A stretch of DNA of 64,000 nt from Prolixibacter sp. NT017. Lineage in GTDB: Bacteria; Bacteroidota; Bacteroidia; Bacteroidales; Prolixibacteraceae. The position numbers and the translations under genes were made by a program. Under the pieces are notes generated by a model. That model was not told the origin of the DNA, made no database searches, and saw only the letters and a list, made by a program, of their open reading frames with translations. How positions within the stretch are numbered: the stretch's first letter is position 1; the number at the start of each line of letters is the position of its first letter. Shown here one piece after another: positions 8,092 to 16,760 of this stretch. The stretch spans positions 3,038,001-3,102,000 of the forward strand of contig NZ_BLAV01000001.1 in NCBI RefSeq assembly GCF_009617875.1. Reading direction: 5' to 3'.

Positions 8092-9036
8092 ATGGAAAAA
8101 ATTTCAGTGGTGGTCACCGTTTTTAACGAGGAAGAAAATATCCGGCCACTGGTTGAACAAATAACTGCAGCCTTAACCGATTACCCGTTCGAAATTGTTT
8201 ACGTCGATGATGGTTCGACTGACAACACCGTTCAGGTCATCAAATCGATGAACAATTCGCACCTGAAGCTGGTCGAGCTAAAGAAGAATTTCGGACAGTG
8301 CCCGGCGCTAAAAGCAGGTATCGACTATGCGACCGGTGATTTCATTGTGACAATGGACGGCGATTTGCAAAACGATCCGTCCGACATCCCTATGATGGTC
8401 GAGCGAGCCAAGGAAGGCGAATTCGATTTGGTTGCCGGTATTCGCGAAAAGCGGAAAGACGGCTTCATCCTTCGGAAACTTCCGTCGAAACTGGCCAACT
8501 GGCTGATTCGCCGGGTAACGAAAGTAGATATCAAAGACAATGGCTGCGCGTTGAAAGTGTTCCGTGCCGACATGGCCAAAAGCATTCCATTGTACGGCGA
8601 ATTGCACCGCTTCATTTCAGTGCTGGCTCACTACGAAGGAGCCAGAATTGATCAGGTAAATGTGAAGCACCACGCACGTATTCATGGCCAATCGAAATAT
8701 GGTCTATCGCGCACTTTCCGGGTACTCAGCGACCTCATCCTAATGCTCTTCTTCCGCAAGTACATGCAGAAACCGATGCACTTCTTCGGAACATTTGGCA
8801 TCCTCACCGGCCTGGCTGGTGGCGCCATCCTGTTCTACTTCTTCATCCTGAAACTGATGGGTGAAGACATTTGGGGACGTCCGTTGCTGCTGCTGGGAAT
8901 CATCTTGCTGTTCATCGGCTTTCAGATTATCACACTGGGATTGCTGCTCGATTACCAGATGCGCACCTACTACGAATCGCAACATAAAGCACCCTATAAA
9001 GTAAGGCGGGTAACCGGTGGAGAAGAAGCAAATTAA
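8092..9036 (+). CDS. Family 2 glycosyltransferase, polyprenyl-phosphate type
   Basis: The 314-residue protein has a GT-A fold GT2 domain with VTVFNEEENI at the start, the nucleotide-binding VDDGSTDNT at about 37-45, and the metal-binding TMDGDLQNDP at about 87-96. Two membrane helices follow at about residues 233-255 and 265-290. This is the layout of DPM1/ArnC/GtrB-like enzymes, which transfer a sugar from a nucleotide donor to a polyprenyl phosphate at the inner face of the inner membrane. The donor sugar is unknown. The next gene overlaps its end by 20 bases, so the two are translationally coupled. Confidence 0.92.
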   Translation: MEKISVVVTVFNEEENIRPLVEQITAALTDYPFEIVYVDDGSTDNTVQVIKSMNNSHLKLVELKKNFGQCPALKAGIDYATGDFIVTMDGDLQNDPSDIPMMVERAKEGEFDLVAGIREKRKDGFILRKLPSKLANWLIRRVTKVDIKDNGCALKVFRADMAKSIPLYGELHRFISVLAHYEGARIDQVNVKHHARIHGQSKYGLSRTFRVLSDLILMLFFRKYMQKPMHFFGTFGILTGLAGGAILFYFFILKLMGEDIWGRPLLLLGIILLFIGFQIITLGLLLDYQMRTYYESQHKAPYKVRRVTGGEEAN

Positions 9037-9913
9037 AAAGGTTGGAATTAACCTGCTGAAACTGGTAATTTCGGCAGGAGCCATAGCCTGGGTACTTTCC
9101 AAAATTTCCTTCCGGGAAGTGCTGCATATTTTCGGGCAATCGGCACCGGGATACCTGTTGTTGGCACTGTTGTTTTTTGTGCTATCAAAAGTGCTGGCAG
9201 CTTTCCGCCTCAACCTCCTTTTCCGCGAAAGCGGGGCACATTTGTCGTGGTGGCTCAACCTGAAGCTCTACTGGATGGGCATGTTTTACAATTTGTTCCT
9301 TCCCGGTGGAATTGGAGGCGACGGCTACAAGATTTACCTCGTGAACAAGTTCCGGCAAAACGGCCTGAAAAAGAATTTTGGCGCTGTGGTCATTGATCGT
9401 GTTTCCGGACTCGTTGCCATCGGATTGATTACCATCACGCTCTATTTCTTTTCGGCCATCCAAATTCCATATGGACAATGGGCCTGGGTAGGATATTTTC
9501 TGGTATACGGCGGATTTCTGCTGTTGCTGAGACTTTTCTTTCCCCTGTTTCTGAGGATTCACCTGCCGCTTGCCGGCTGGTCACTGGCTTTGCAGCTCGC
9601 GCAGTTGCTTTCGGCGTTATTCATTTTGCTGGCTTTTCATCAGCAGGCGAACCTCGTCGATTACCTGTTCCTCTTCTTTCTGTCATCAATTGCAGCGGCA
9701 TTGCCAATTACGATTGGAGGAGCCGGCGCCCGTGAACTGGTTTTCCTGTATGGCTCGCAACAATTGGGACTGGCAAGCGATCTTTCCATTGCGCTCAGTT
9801 TCATGTTCTACCTCATCACTGCATTTGCTTCGCTTTGGGGAATTGTCTGGGTATTTCGTCCTCCCTTCCGGAAAGAAGGCGATAACAATCCTGAAGCTGA
9901 AAAACAGGCCTGA
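9017..9913 (+). CDS. UPF0104/lysylphosphatidylglycerol-synthase-like membrane protein
   Basis: The 298-residue polytopic protein has about 7-8 hydrophobic segments and the family signature FLPGGIGGDGYKIY near residues 94-107, typical of the AglD/MprF-flippase-like UPF0104 family. Translation starts at GTG 9017 inside the end of the glycosyltransferase gene. Family members are thought to move or modify lipids or lipid-linked sugars. Pairing with a GT2 enzyme suggests a step in envelope glycolipid assembly, which is inference. A Lys-rich tail ends the protein on the cytoplasmic side. Confidence 0.88.
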   Translation: MEKKQIKKVGINLLKLVISAGAIAWVLSKISFREVLHIFGQSAPGYLLLALLFFVLSKVLAAFRLNLLFRESGAHLSWWLNLKLYWMGMFYNLFLPGGIGGDGYKIYLVNKFRQNGLKKNFGAVVIDRVSGLVAIGLITITLYFFSAIQIPYGQWAWVGYFLVYGGFLLLLRLFFPLFLRIHLPLAGWSLALQLAQLLSALFILLAFHQQANLVDYLFLFFLSSIAAALPITIGGAGARELVFLYGSQQLGLASDLSIALSFMFYLITAFASLWGIVWVFRPPFRKEGDNNPEAEKQA

Positions 9914-9990
9914 ATCACCAGATAAGACAAGCTATTTGGGCAGTCCAATATTTTGTCCGATTTTTGCACCACACCAAAACGTCCGGCTGC

Positions 9991-11367
9991 ATGATTAAAT
10001 ACGTTTTCCTGGCACTTTATCTGGTCATCATGATTTGGGTGGGCATTCGTTCCTCCCGGAAGATCAAATCATCGGGTGATTTCTTCGTTGCCGGAAAACG
10101 GGGCAGTTTGTGGCAGGTAACCGGTTCCATGCTGGCTACCATTTTGGGAAGTTCAGCTATCCTGGGAACGGTCAACTTAGCGTACGTGCAGGGCTGGGCG
10201 GCTTCGTGGCTGATGCTTTCGGCGGCTGCCGGATTCATTGTTTTGATACCACTGGCCAAATATGTCAGCCGGTTCGGCAAGTATACACTCCCGCAGTTGG
10301 TGGGCGACTTTTATGGCCCAAAAGCCAAGACACTCGCCTCTATTATTATTCCACTGGCGTGGATTGGCATCGTGGCAGCACAAATCATCGGCGCTGCCAA
10401 AATTATGAACAGTTTTTTTGGCTTGGGCTATGGCTACGGCGTGATGGGAGCCGGACTGGTTTTCGTGTTTTATACGCTCATCGGCGGGCAGGTTTCCATC
10501 CTGAAGACGGACCAGTTTCAGGCGCTATTTATTCTCACCGGCGTATTGATTTCTGCCATCTACATTTTCTTTCATTTTCCGGTTTCGCCGGTAAAAATGA
10601 CACCGATGGGATTTCCGTTTAACCAGCATTTCGATGTGTTGGACTTGCTGGTGCTGCTGCTCTCCTACTCGACCACCTTTGTAGTGGGACCAGATATCTA
10701 TTCACGGCTGTTTTGTGCCGACAGTGAAGAAACCGCGCGTAAAAGTGTCAGACTTTCAGCAATCATTCTGATTCCGTTTGCATTCCTGATTACGTTCCTC
10801 GGTGTTTTTGCCAGCTACCAATATCCCGATCTGGATTACCACACCGGTTCGGCATTGATCCCAGTTATCATCCATGTGATGCCGGAATGGGGAATCGGAT
10901 TGATGATGGCGGCATTGCTTTCAGCGGTGATGTCATCCGCCGATACCACTTTGCTCACGGCCTCCATTATCATCAGCGACCCGATTTCCAAAGGACTCGA
11001 TACAAAAAATTCGTTGCTCAATACCCGCCTGATTATTCTCGGTCTGGGCGGACTCAGCATTTTACTGGCGCTGGAAGTTACGTCCATCATCCAGGTGCTG
11101 CTGATTGCACTGGCGGTATTCTCCGGTGCGTTTATTGTCCCAACGGCGGCCGGATTGCTCGGTTTCCGCACCAGCGAGGTAAGAAGCACTGCAGCCATGG
11201 CAGCCGGAAGTATTCTGGCGTTAGCCGGCAAAGTTTACAGTTTGTATGGCGACCGGATGATTGGCAACTGGATCATCATCTCAGCATTTGCCGTGAACGC
11301 GATCATCTTGTTTAGTGGGAAGAAGACATTCGAGTCAAGACCAAAGACACCAGACGCCAGACAATAG
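9991..11367 (+). CDS. Sodium:solute symporter (SSS family)
   Basis: From the ATG at 9991 the protein has 458 residues; an in-frame ATG at 9964 would add nine non-hydrophobic residues. About 12-13 membrane segments are visible. The N-terminal SSGDFFVAGKR and SMLATILGSSAILG stretch, and SAVMSSADTTLLTAS around residues 305-320, are standard features of Na+-coupled SSS transporters. Substrates in this family include sugars, inositol, proline, sialic acid and urea; nothing nearby settles it. It follows the UPF0104 gene by 77 bases on the same strand and may be cotranscribed. Confidence 0.93.
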   Translation: MIKYVFLALYLVIMIWVGIRSSRKIKSSGDFFVAGKRGSLWQVTGSMLATILGSSAILGTVNLAYVQGWAASWLMLSAAAGFIVLIPLAKYVSRFGKYTLPQLVGDFYGPKAKTLASIIIPLAWIGIVAAQIIGAAKIMNSFFGLGYGYGVMGAGLVFVFYTLIGGQVSILKTDQFQALFILTGVLISAIYIFFHFPVSPVKMTPMGFPFNQHFDVLDLLVLLLSYSTTFVVGPDIYSRLFCADSEETARKSVRLSAIILIPFAFLITFLGVFASYQYPDLDYHTGSALIPVIIHVMPEWGIGLMMAALLSAVMSSADTTLLTASIIISDPISKGLDTKNSLLNTRLIILGLGGLSILLALEVTSIIQVLLIALAVFSGAFIVPTAAGLLGFRTSEVRSTAAMAAGSILALAGKVYSLYGDRMIGNWIIISAFAVNAIILFSGKKTFESRPKTPDARQ

Positions 11368-11711
11368 ATACCAGACATTAGATTTTAGACATCAGAAAAG
11401 AGACAGAATCCATTGCGGTCGAAAGAACCTTTGCTTTTCAATCATCATCATCGCGCGACCGCAGTCCGCATCAGCTAACCAGCAACCGGTGGTTAAAACC
11501 ACCGGCAATTCATGTGCTCCGTTAATGGATTTCTCTTCTTTTCTTAAAACTGAACACTCTGCCAACCACAGGAACAATTGCAGCACAAACCTGACACAGA
11601 ATATCTCCTATCTAACGTCTAAACTCTCTCCTCTTTCGTCTTAATTAAAACAGGCTCCCCAATTGCTTGAAGAACCTGCTTTGCTTAACTATAAATCTTA
11701 ACTTATGGCAA
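11368..11711. other. Intergenic region with low-complexity repeats and a palindrome
   Basis: The first 60 bases hold irregular repeats of the type CAGAC(A/G)CCAGAC and TAGACAT. A perfect palindrome with 9-bp arms lies at 11486-11505 (arms CCGGTGGTT and AACCACCGG, spacer AA). No credible gene is present. It separates the ends of convergent genes. Confidence 0.6.
11486..11505. repeat. Perfect 9-bp-arm palindrome
   Basis: CCGGTGGTT, AA, AACCACCGG. There is no T-run, so it is not an obvious terminator. It resembles the REP-like palindromes at 13161-13760. Confidence 0.6.
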
Positions 11712-13040
11712 TTAAGTCAACGTCCAGGGTGAGCGATATTCGTAATGCAATTTCGCGGTAGCTGCACCGTCTTCGTCATCCACAAAAGTTTCCGTATCCG
11801 GATCCCATTTGATAGTGCGTTTCAGGTCGCAGGCAATGTTACCGAGGTTACAAACCGTGGCACTGCTGTGCCCGATTTCTACCGGAACCACCGGGTCTTT
11901 CCTTTCGCGAACAGCTTCGATAAAGTTCACCTGGTGCGGTATTTTCGTTTCGTACGGACCGTCATCTGCTACCGATTCGGCTGGCATGAATTTCTCGTCC
12001 GATGCGTTGAAATAACCACGGGCTACTTCAATCCATCCTGTTTCGCCCCAGAACTTCACTCCCTTGGTCAGCTTCTCATCGAAAGGCTCGGAAGTCATTA
12101 CCGTTCCGTCGGCATATTTGAACTGCATGAACTCGGTCCCGTCGCCAATGGGCGAAATCTCGATAGGACCACTACCGTCCATGCCCAAGCCCCACTGGGC
12201 AATGTCGAACATGTGAGCGCCCCAGTCGGTCGTGAAACCACCGCCGGTTTCCTTGTACCAGCGCCAGCCTCCCCAGAACTGCTCGTCCTGCGGCGGGTCA
12301 AGGGAAATAGGCGGATTCAGTTCGTTGTTGAAATGAATATCACCAGCCAACGGGCCTAACCAACGGTCCCAGTTCAAATCTTCGGGAATCGGCTCCTCAG
12401 GAAGCGTATACGGAGTAGGCGGTGCACCTACGTAGGCATTGATTTTCGTTATTTTACCCAGCTTGCCCGATTGCACCAGCTCCACAGCGTGCTGGAAATT
12501 GGGATCGGAACGTTGCTGGCTACCAATGGCCAGTACGCGGTCGTTGTCGCGAACGGCCTGACGCAGTACCTGTCCTTCCTTGATGGTGAAGGTCATCGGT
12601 TTTTCGAGGTACACATCCTTGCCGGCTTTACAGGCAGCCACAGCAATCATGGCATGTGCATGATCGGGTACGGCAATCACTACCGCGTCGATATCCTCGC
12701 GAGCCAGCAGGTCTTCATATTTTTCGTACGTTTTCACATCCGCTTTCTGACCGGCTTCGGCATAAAAATCGGTCACGCGTTGCTCAAAACGTTTGCGTTT
12801 TCTTCCATACACATCGCAACCGGCTACTACTTGCGTACCCGGAATCTGCAGAAATCCGTTGAGCAGGAACATGGACTGACGGCCCATACCAATGAAGCCC
12901 ATGCGGATGGTTTTGTCTGTTGCAGCAGGTTTTTGTTTACAGGAGGAAAGTCCCGGAAGTACGGCCAGACCAGCCATTCCGGCAGCGGTAGTCCCCAAAA
13001 AGCGTCTACGGCTGACGCCCTTCTTCGCATCTTTTTCCAT
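11712..13040 (-). CDS. Exported Gfo/Idh/MocA oxidoreductase with Tat signal and lipobox
   Basis: The 442-residue protein begins with SRRRFLGTT, a twin-arginine motif, a hydrophobic Ala/Gly/Leu stretch, and LSSC at about residues 31-34. It is therefore probably a Tat-exported lipoprotein anchored by its Cys. The Rossmann segment MGFIGMGRQS, the motif YLEKPMTF with the family Lys, and a C-terminal domain with GGGFTTDWGAHMFD match the Gfo/Idh/MocA family. It should act on carbohydrate in the periplasm; specificity is unknown. It is monocistronic as far as can be seen, and its downstream region shows only a weak hairpin. Confidence 0.88.
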   Translation of the reverse strand: MEKDAKKGVSRRRFLGTTAAGMAGLAVLPGLSSCKQKPAATDKTIRMGFIGMGRQSMFLLNGFLQIPGTQVVAGCDVYGRKRKRFEQRVTDFYAEAGQKADVKTYEKYEDLLAREDIDAVVIAVPDHAHAMIAVAACKAGKDVYLEKPMTFTIKEGQVLRQAVRDNDRVLAIGSQQRSDPNFQHAVELVQSGKLGKITKINAYVGAPPTPYTLPEEPIPEDLNWDRWLGPLAGDIHFNNELNPPISLDPPQDEQFWGGWRWYKETGGGFTTDWGAHMFDIAQWGLGMDGSGPIEISPIGDGTEFMQFKYADGTVMTSEPFDEKLTKGVKFWGETGWIEVARGYFNASDEKFMPAESVADDGPYETKIPHQVNFIEAVRERKDPVVPVEIGHSSATVCNLGNIACDLKRTIKWDPDTETFVDDEDGAATAKLHYEYRSPWTLT

Positions 13041-13160
13041 AGTTTACATTTAATAGGTTAAGTTACAAGTTCGGCGTTTGGTGTCCGAAAAACTGGCTAC
13101 AAATTAATGAATATATGTTAATTGTACAGTATGGGTGGAAATTTTATTCGGCAGAAAGCA

Positions 13161-13731
13161 ATCCTGACAGTTTTGAAAACCTGTCAGGATAGACATTCCA
13201 AATTATCTTTCATCCCAGGTCTACTCATCCCAACCTTCTCTAATCATAGAGAAGGGCTCGCGTCGCTGCAAAATCTCACCGACCTGATTTAAAAAAGAAA
13301 ATCCAACCAGTATTGCAATAAAAAACGAACACTGATGAAACCACCGGCCCCGCCCCTCTTTACACTCGTAGAGAGGGGAAATTCAGACACCGTCTGAATG
13401 GGGTGAGTAGATAATCATCCGGAAACGACGGCTATCACGCTGACAGGTCTGTCGACGCTGTCAGGTGAAACAGCATCAGGCCGAAGGTCTGACATCCCGT
13501 AGCCCGGGGCAACGCCCCGGGTAGAAGACCAACACGTAAACGGAAGCCTGAAGGGCTTCAACGCTCCTATTAATTGTGGAAAAGAAAGTCCCAGCCTTAC
13601 AGGCTGACTGTTCAACCAACGTATCCAATACTTGGGGCGTTACCCCAAGCTCCGAAATCAGAACCTTTCAGGCTCTATTCGTCCATCCAAACCACTGTCA
13701 GGGTCTCCGACCACCGACAGGGTTCCCCCAC
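13161..13731. repeat. Cluster of about eleven short palindromes (REP-like field)
   Basis: Between two genes I count these hairpins (arms): 13161-13190 (10 bp), 13234-13255 (8), 13353-13378 (7, with an inner CTC-GTA-GAG), 13381-13399 (8), 13440-13464 (7), 13476-13492 (7, one G-U), 13503-13521 (8), 13543-13559 (6), 13592-13606 (5), 13631-13649 (7) and 13702-13712 (4). Arm sequences differ, but loops are short and spacing is roughly 30-60 bases. No coding sequence is apparent. This looks like an accumulation zone for REP-like elements, not a set of terminators, since T-runs are lacking. Confidence 0.7.
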
Positions 13732-13760
13732 AAAAAGAGCCGCCGGACAACTGCCCGGCG
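13732..13760 (-). terminator. Terminator of the DUF6261 gene
   Basis: The arms CGCCGG (13741-13746) and CCGGCG (13755-13760) form a 6-bp GC stem. On the minus strand it is followed by GCTC and a run of five T (A-run at 13732-13736). It lies 59 bases after the DUF6261 stop codon. Confidence 0.55.
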
Positions 13761-13818
13761 ACTCACACTTAACTAAAATCTAAACTTATGAGTGAAAAAA
13801 TCTAATCAAAAAACTCAA

Positions 13819-14538
13819 TTATTCTTCTTCAACCGACGACTTCCGGGTGGCATTGGCCCGGGCGGTGGCCATGGTATTCGCGATTAGCTCGTCCACCTGT
13901 CCGATGAGGGTAGACAATTCATCCGATTTATTGAACTGCTGCTGCACTTCCAGCCACGACAGACTCATTTCGATCTGCTCTTGCAAAACTTTCCGCAACC
14001 GGTAGGCCGACGTGGTCGTATCAGCTGCTTCGGCGGTCAGCTTTTGCTGGTAAATAGCCTCGAAAGCATCCGCAGCGGTCATCAGGCGTTCCAGCCAGGC
14101 CGTTCCCTCGACGGTGGTCAGCAATGCCGCATTTCCCTCCAGCTGCAGTTCGGCTATCAGGTTGCCCAGCCGCGATGACTCGGTCTGGTACCCTTCATTC
14201 TGCATCGACCAGCCCAGCCGTTTGAAAATGCTCAGCAGCGTATCCGCAGCAGCAGGATACCCGTCCAAACCGGCATACGAGCAAGCCACCAGGTAATGAC
14301 GCAACGCCAGGTATGCCCGGTCGCGCACCTCGTCGGCCGCCGCTAACTTAGCGGTATATTCACTTTTCCGCTCTTTCTTGTATGCCGATTCAAAATCGAG
14401 AAATACGGCTTCAAGGGGAGTAATAACGGCTGTCAAAATAAGGGTTTCGGAATTGGCAGCTTTCAAGAGTTCCAGGAAACGACTGGTCACATTGTACACA
14501 GTATCCTGATCCAGATAACGATACGCAAATTTTTCCAT
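13819..14538 (-). CDS. DUF6261 family protein
   Basis: The 239-residue protein is counted from ATG 14538 (MEKFAYRYL). An upstream in-frame ATG at 14619 would add 27 residues that look non-native. It is mostly alpha-helical and Ala/Leu/Glu-rich, with no signal peptide or membrane segment. The pattern (YLALRHYLVACSYAG, LFKRLGW, LEGNAALLTTVEGTAWLERL) fits the DUF6261 family found almost only in Bacteroidota, whose function is unknown. A 41-bp tandem array begins about 145 bases upstream of its start and could be transcribed as part of its leader. No partner gene is evident. Confidence 0.75.
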   Translation of the reverse strand: MEKFAYRYLDQDTVYNVTSRFLELLKAANSETLILTAVITPLEAVFLDFESAYKKERKSEYTAKLAAADEVRDRAYLALRHYLVACSYAGLDGYPAAADTLLSIFKRLGWSMQNEGYQTESSRLGNLIAELQLEGNAALLTTVEGTAWLERLMTAADAFEAIYQQKLTAEAADTTTSAYRLRKVLQEQIEMSLSWLEVQQQFNKSDELSTLIGQVDELIANTMATARANATRKSSVEEE

Positions 14539-14684
14539 AATATATTTATTTAGTGAAATTAGGGTTAGCATTTTATTGGGCATGACCGATTGCCTGCTCC
14601 GCTGGTTATCTGCCCGCACCGGGGAAAATCCTCCGGACAGAAATTGTTACGCCGCGACGCCGAAATAATCATCTCCCCAGGACG

Positions 14685-14990
14685 GAAGCATCTCATTGCA
14701 ACGTGACGAACTGCTTCCCGAAACGGAGGCACCTCGTTGCAGCGTGACGAACAACTTCCCGAAACTGAGGCATCTCGTTGCAGTGTGACGAACACCCTCC
14801 CGAAACTGAGGCACCTCATTGCAGCGTGACGAACAACTTCCCGAAACTGAGGCACCTCGTTGCAGCGTGACGAACAACTTCCCGAAACTGAGGCACCTCG
14901 TTGCAGTGTGACGAACACCCTCCCGAAACGGAGGCACCTCATTGCAGTGTAATGAACACCTTCCCGAAACTGAGACACTCCATGCAGCTT
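14685..14990. repeat. 41-bp tandem repeat array, about 7.3 copies
   Basis: Units start at 14685, 14726, 14767, 14808, 14849, 14890, 14931 and 14972 (last partial), exactly 41 bases apart. The consensus begins GAGGCACCTCGTTGCAG and ends TTCCCGAAACT. Two alternating variants occur (ACAACTT versus ACACCCT near the end; CGTTGCAGC versus CATTGCAGT). 41 is not a multiple of 3, so the open frames across it are artefacts. GC is higher than in the sequence downstream. Confidence 0.9.
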
Positions 14991-15524
14991 GCATGAGTTG
15001 ACTATCTCCGCACAGGTACTTCATTTCACGTGCATGAATACATTCCATCGCCAGAGGAGGTTGCTGTCGCGGGTAGACATACCTCAAGCACATTTGGTCA
15101 ATGAACGCCATTACGGTTCATTCACTCCCAACATCATTCTTCACATATATCCGGCTAAAATCTGTCTCTCGGAAACCGTATATTGAATATAAATTGAAAA
15201 AACTTTTTATCCCGTTTTTTTTGATGAACGTATCAAACTTTTTGATGAACGTACGGATCTGGTATGTGAACGGAAAATTGGGAAGGGTGAAATGGGGTGG
15301 TCTGAAGATGTGTTATGTTTGGTTAGGAGAGAAATTTTTTACTTTGGGGGCTGAAATAAACCAACACAATGCGAATGAATTGAAGTATTCCGGAAGTTCA
15401 TCAGACGAAGATTCCGAATAATACATTACAAAATACAACGCGATACGGATACATAAAAAAAGGAACTAAGCATCAAATTTTGCAATTTGCTACCATCGAT
15501 AGAATAATATATACTATACGCAAT
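14991..15524. other. Gene-free region with decaying repeat-like sequence
   Basis: About 530 bases. The first part still resembles the 41-bp unit loosely (for example GAGGAGGTTGCTGTCGCGG at 15055). At 15203-15273 there is a 21-bp periodic stretch (GAAC at 15226, 15247 and 15268, each after a T-rich segment). The remainder becomes AT-rich before the cassette that starts at 15525. No credible gene was found. Confidence 0.5.
15203..15273. repeat. Short 21-bp-period repeat with T-runs
   Basis: The segment GATGAACGTA occurs at 15223 and 15244, and a diverged TGTGAACGG follows 21 bases later. The first two copies are preceded by a T-run. It resembles in design, not sequence, the array at 43057-43315. 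Confidence 0.55.
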
Positions 15525-16514
15525 ATGGATAATACAGAAATTATTAAATTCATTAAGAATGAACTCACCTCAATTTCAATTTACGAGTTTCTAACTTCAA
15601 ATTACAACGAGAAAATTATATCAAAACTCACTCAAAAATATCGCTTTAACTCCTCTGAAGAATTGAGAAATTTTATTGTAGAAAATGGACCAAATTTTTA
15701 TGGATTTTACCCTCATAACAGAAAATGGAAAGAAAAAGAACTGCAAGAATTAGGGGAAAGACTGAGTAGAGCTTATTCTATAGCTTCAGAAAAAGAATTA
15801 CAAGAAAAAATTGATTCATTAACATTGGAAATTGAAGGGCTTCCTACAGAAGAGGAAATAGTCGAAAATGAAAAAAAAGAGAGACAAACAAAGTTCATTC
15901 TTAAAATATTATATAGAGAAGAGTTACGATTGCCACATGAATCATTTTTTAAAAGCGCAGAAGAAAAAAATAGAAGCTACGAGTTTTTCAAGCTTGACTT
16001 AGACATATATAGCCTCAAGGGTTTAAAGTTCAACAACATTAAAAATGAGGACATAAAAAACTGGCGCAAGGAATTATTGGAGCTATTCACTGGAAAGCTT
16101 CCTCAAATCTTTCCAATCAGCACAAAACAGGTTTTTGAACCAGCTCTCCTGGCGTTAAAGAATGGATTGCTATTTGGTCAGGCAATAATAACTAATGATA
16201 ATACTGTTTGTCTAAATTTATCGGATGGGATTATGGTCAGAATAGATTTTTACAAAAAGAAGTTGACGAGTAGTGAATCAAGAATATATTCGAATGTAAA
16301 TTATAAAGAACCTGAAGAGATTTACTCAACCGGTGGTTATGCAACAAAAATTTATTTGCCTAATGATTTAATATTCGTCACAGAAGAAAATGTGGCTCAT
16401 GTGAGTTTTGAAGCTTCTCCCTTGTTGAATGGATTTTCTCAATTTAATTCAAGCAGTATTGCCCCAGTAATTGAAAAATTGAAAGAGAATGAGTTACTCG
16501 AATATTACTATTAG
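15525..16514 (+). CDS. Hypothetical protein (AT-rich cassette)
   Basis: The 329-residue protein is counted from the ATG at 15525; an in-frame ATG at 15480 would add 15 residues. I do not recognise the family. It is hydrophilic, with a charged helical region (about 80-130, Glu/Lys-rich, coiled-coil-like) and a C-terminal half rich in beta-prone segments (GLLFGQAIITNDNTVCLNLSD). No signal peptide or membrane segment is seen. Base composition is clearly more AT-rich than the flanking core genes. It is the first gene of a run of plus-strand unknowns that reaches 19367. Confidence 0.65.
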   Translation: MDNTEIIKFIKNELTSISIYEFLTSNYNEKIISKLTQKYRFNSSEELRNFIVENGPNFYGFYPHNRKWKEKELQELGERLSRAYSIASEKELQEKIDSLTLEIEGLPTEEEIVENEKKERQTKFILKILYREELRLPHESFFKSAEEKNRSYEFFKLDLDIYSLKGLKFNNIKNEDIKNWRKELLELFTGKLPQIFPISTKQVFEPALLALKNGLLFGQAIITNDNTVCLNLSDGIMVRIDFYKKKLTSSESRIYSNVNYKEPEEIYSTGGYATKIYLPNDLIFVTEENVAHVSFEASPLLNGFSQFNSSSIAPVIEKLKENELLEYYY

Positions 16515-16592
16515 AATCTATCTCAACTCCGTATTAAAATATATATTAATAAGAATTTAAAAGATGTCTATTTTAGATATTTTTAATCAAAC

Positions 16593-16677
16593 CAGGACAA
16601 CCAAGATGTTATTGAAAGAGAGGGTTGCCAGAAAGAAGTCTTACAAAACTGAATAAATCTAATCTTAGGTTGTCCTG
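16593..16677. repeat. 10-bp inverted repeat in an intergenic spacer
   Basis: CAGGACAACC (16593-16602) and GGTTGTCCTG (16668-16677) are perfect complements 65 bases apart, between the hypothetical gene and the PH-like gene. They could bound a structured RNA or a small element. There is no T-run. Confidence 0.4.
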
Positions 16678-16760
16678 AAAAAGAAAAGCCTACAATAGGA
16701 AACTGCCACGCAGTTTTCCTCTACTCATACAATTTACCGTTATATTAAAACTCATTACTT

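Noticed and set aside
11315..11644. 109-codon plus-strand open frame
   Set aside because: It starts inside the symporter gene in another frame and covers low-complexity CAGAC repeats and a palindrome.
14685..14990. CRISPR array
   Set aside because: Units are contiguous and alike along their whole length; there are no unique spacers and no cas genes.
14565..15111. Overlapping minus-strand open frames with repeated peptide units
   Set aside because: They come from the 41-bp array; the unit is not a multiple of three, so the peptide repeat changes frame along the array.
15101..15421. 106-codon plus-strand open frame
   Set aside because: It runs through the 21-bp repeat and shows no domain, signal or conserved pattern.
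16564..16656. 30-codon open frame in the spacer before the PH-like gene
   Set aside because: Possible small peptide, but it overlaps an inverted repeat and has nothing beyond an ATG and a stop to support it.
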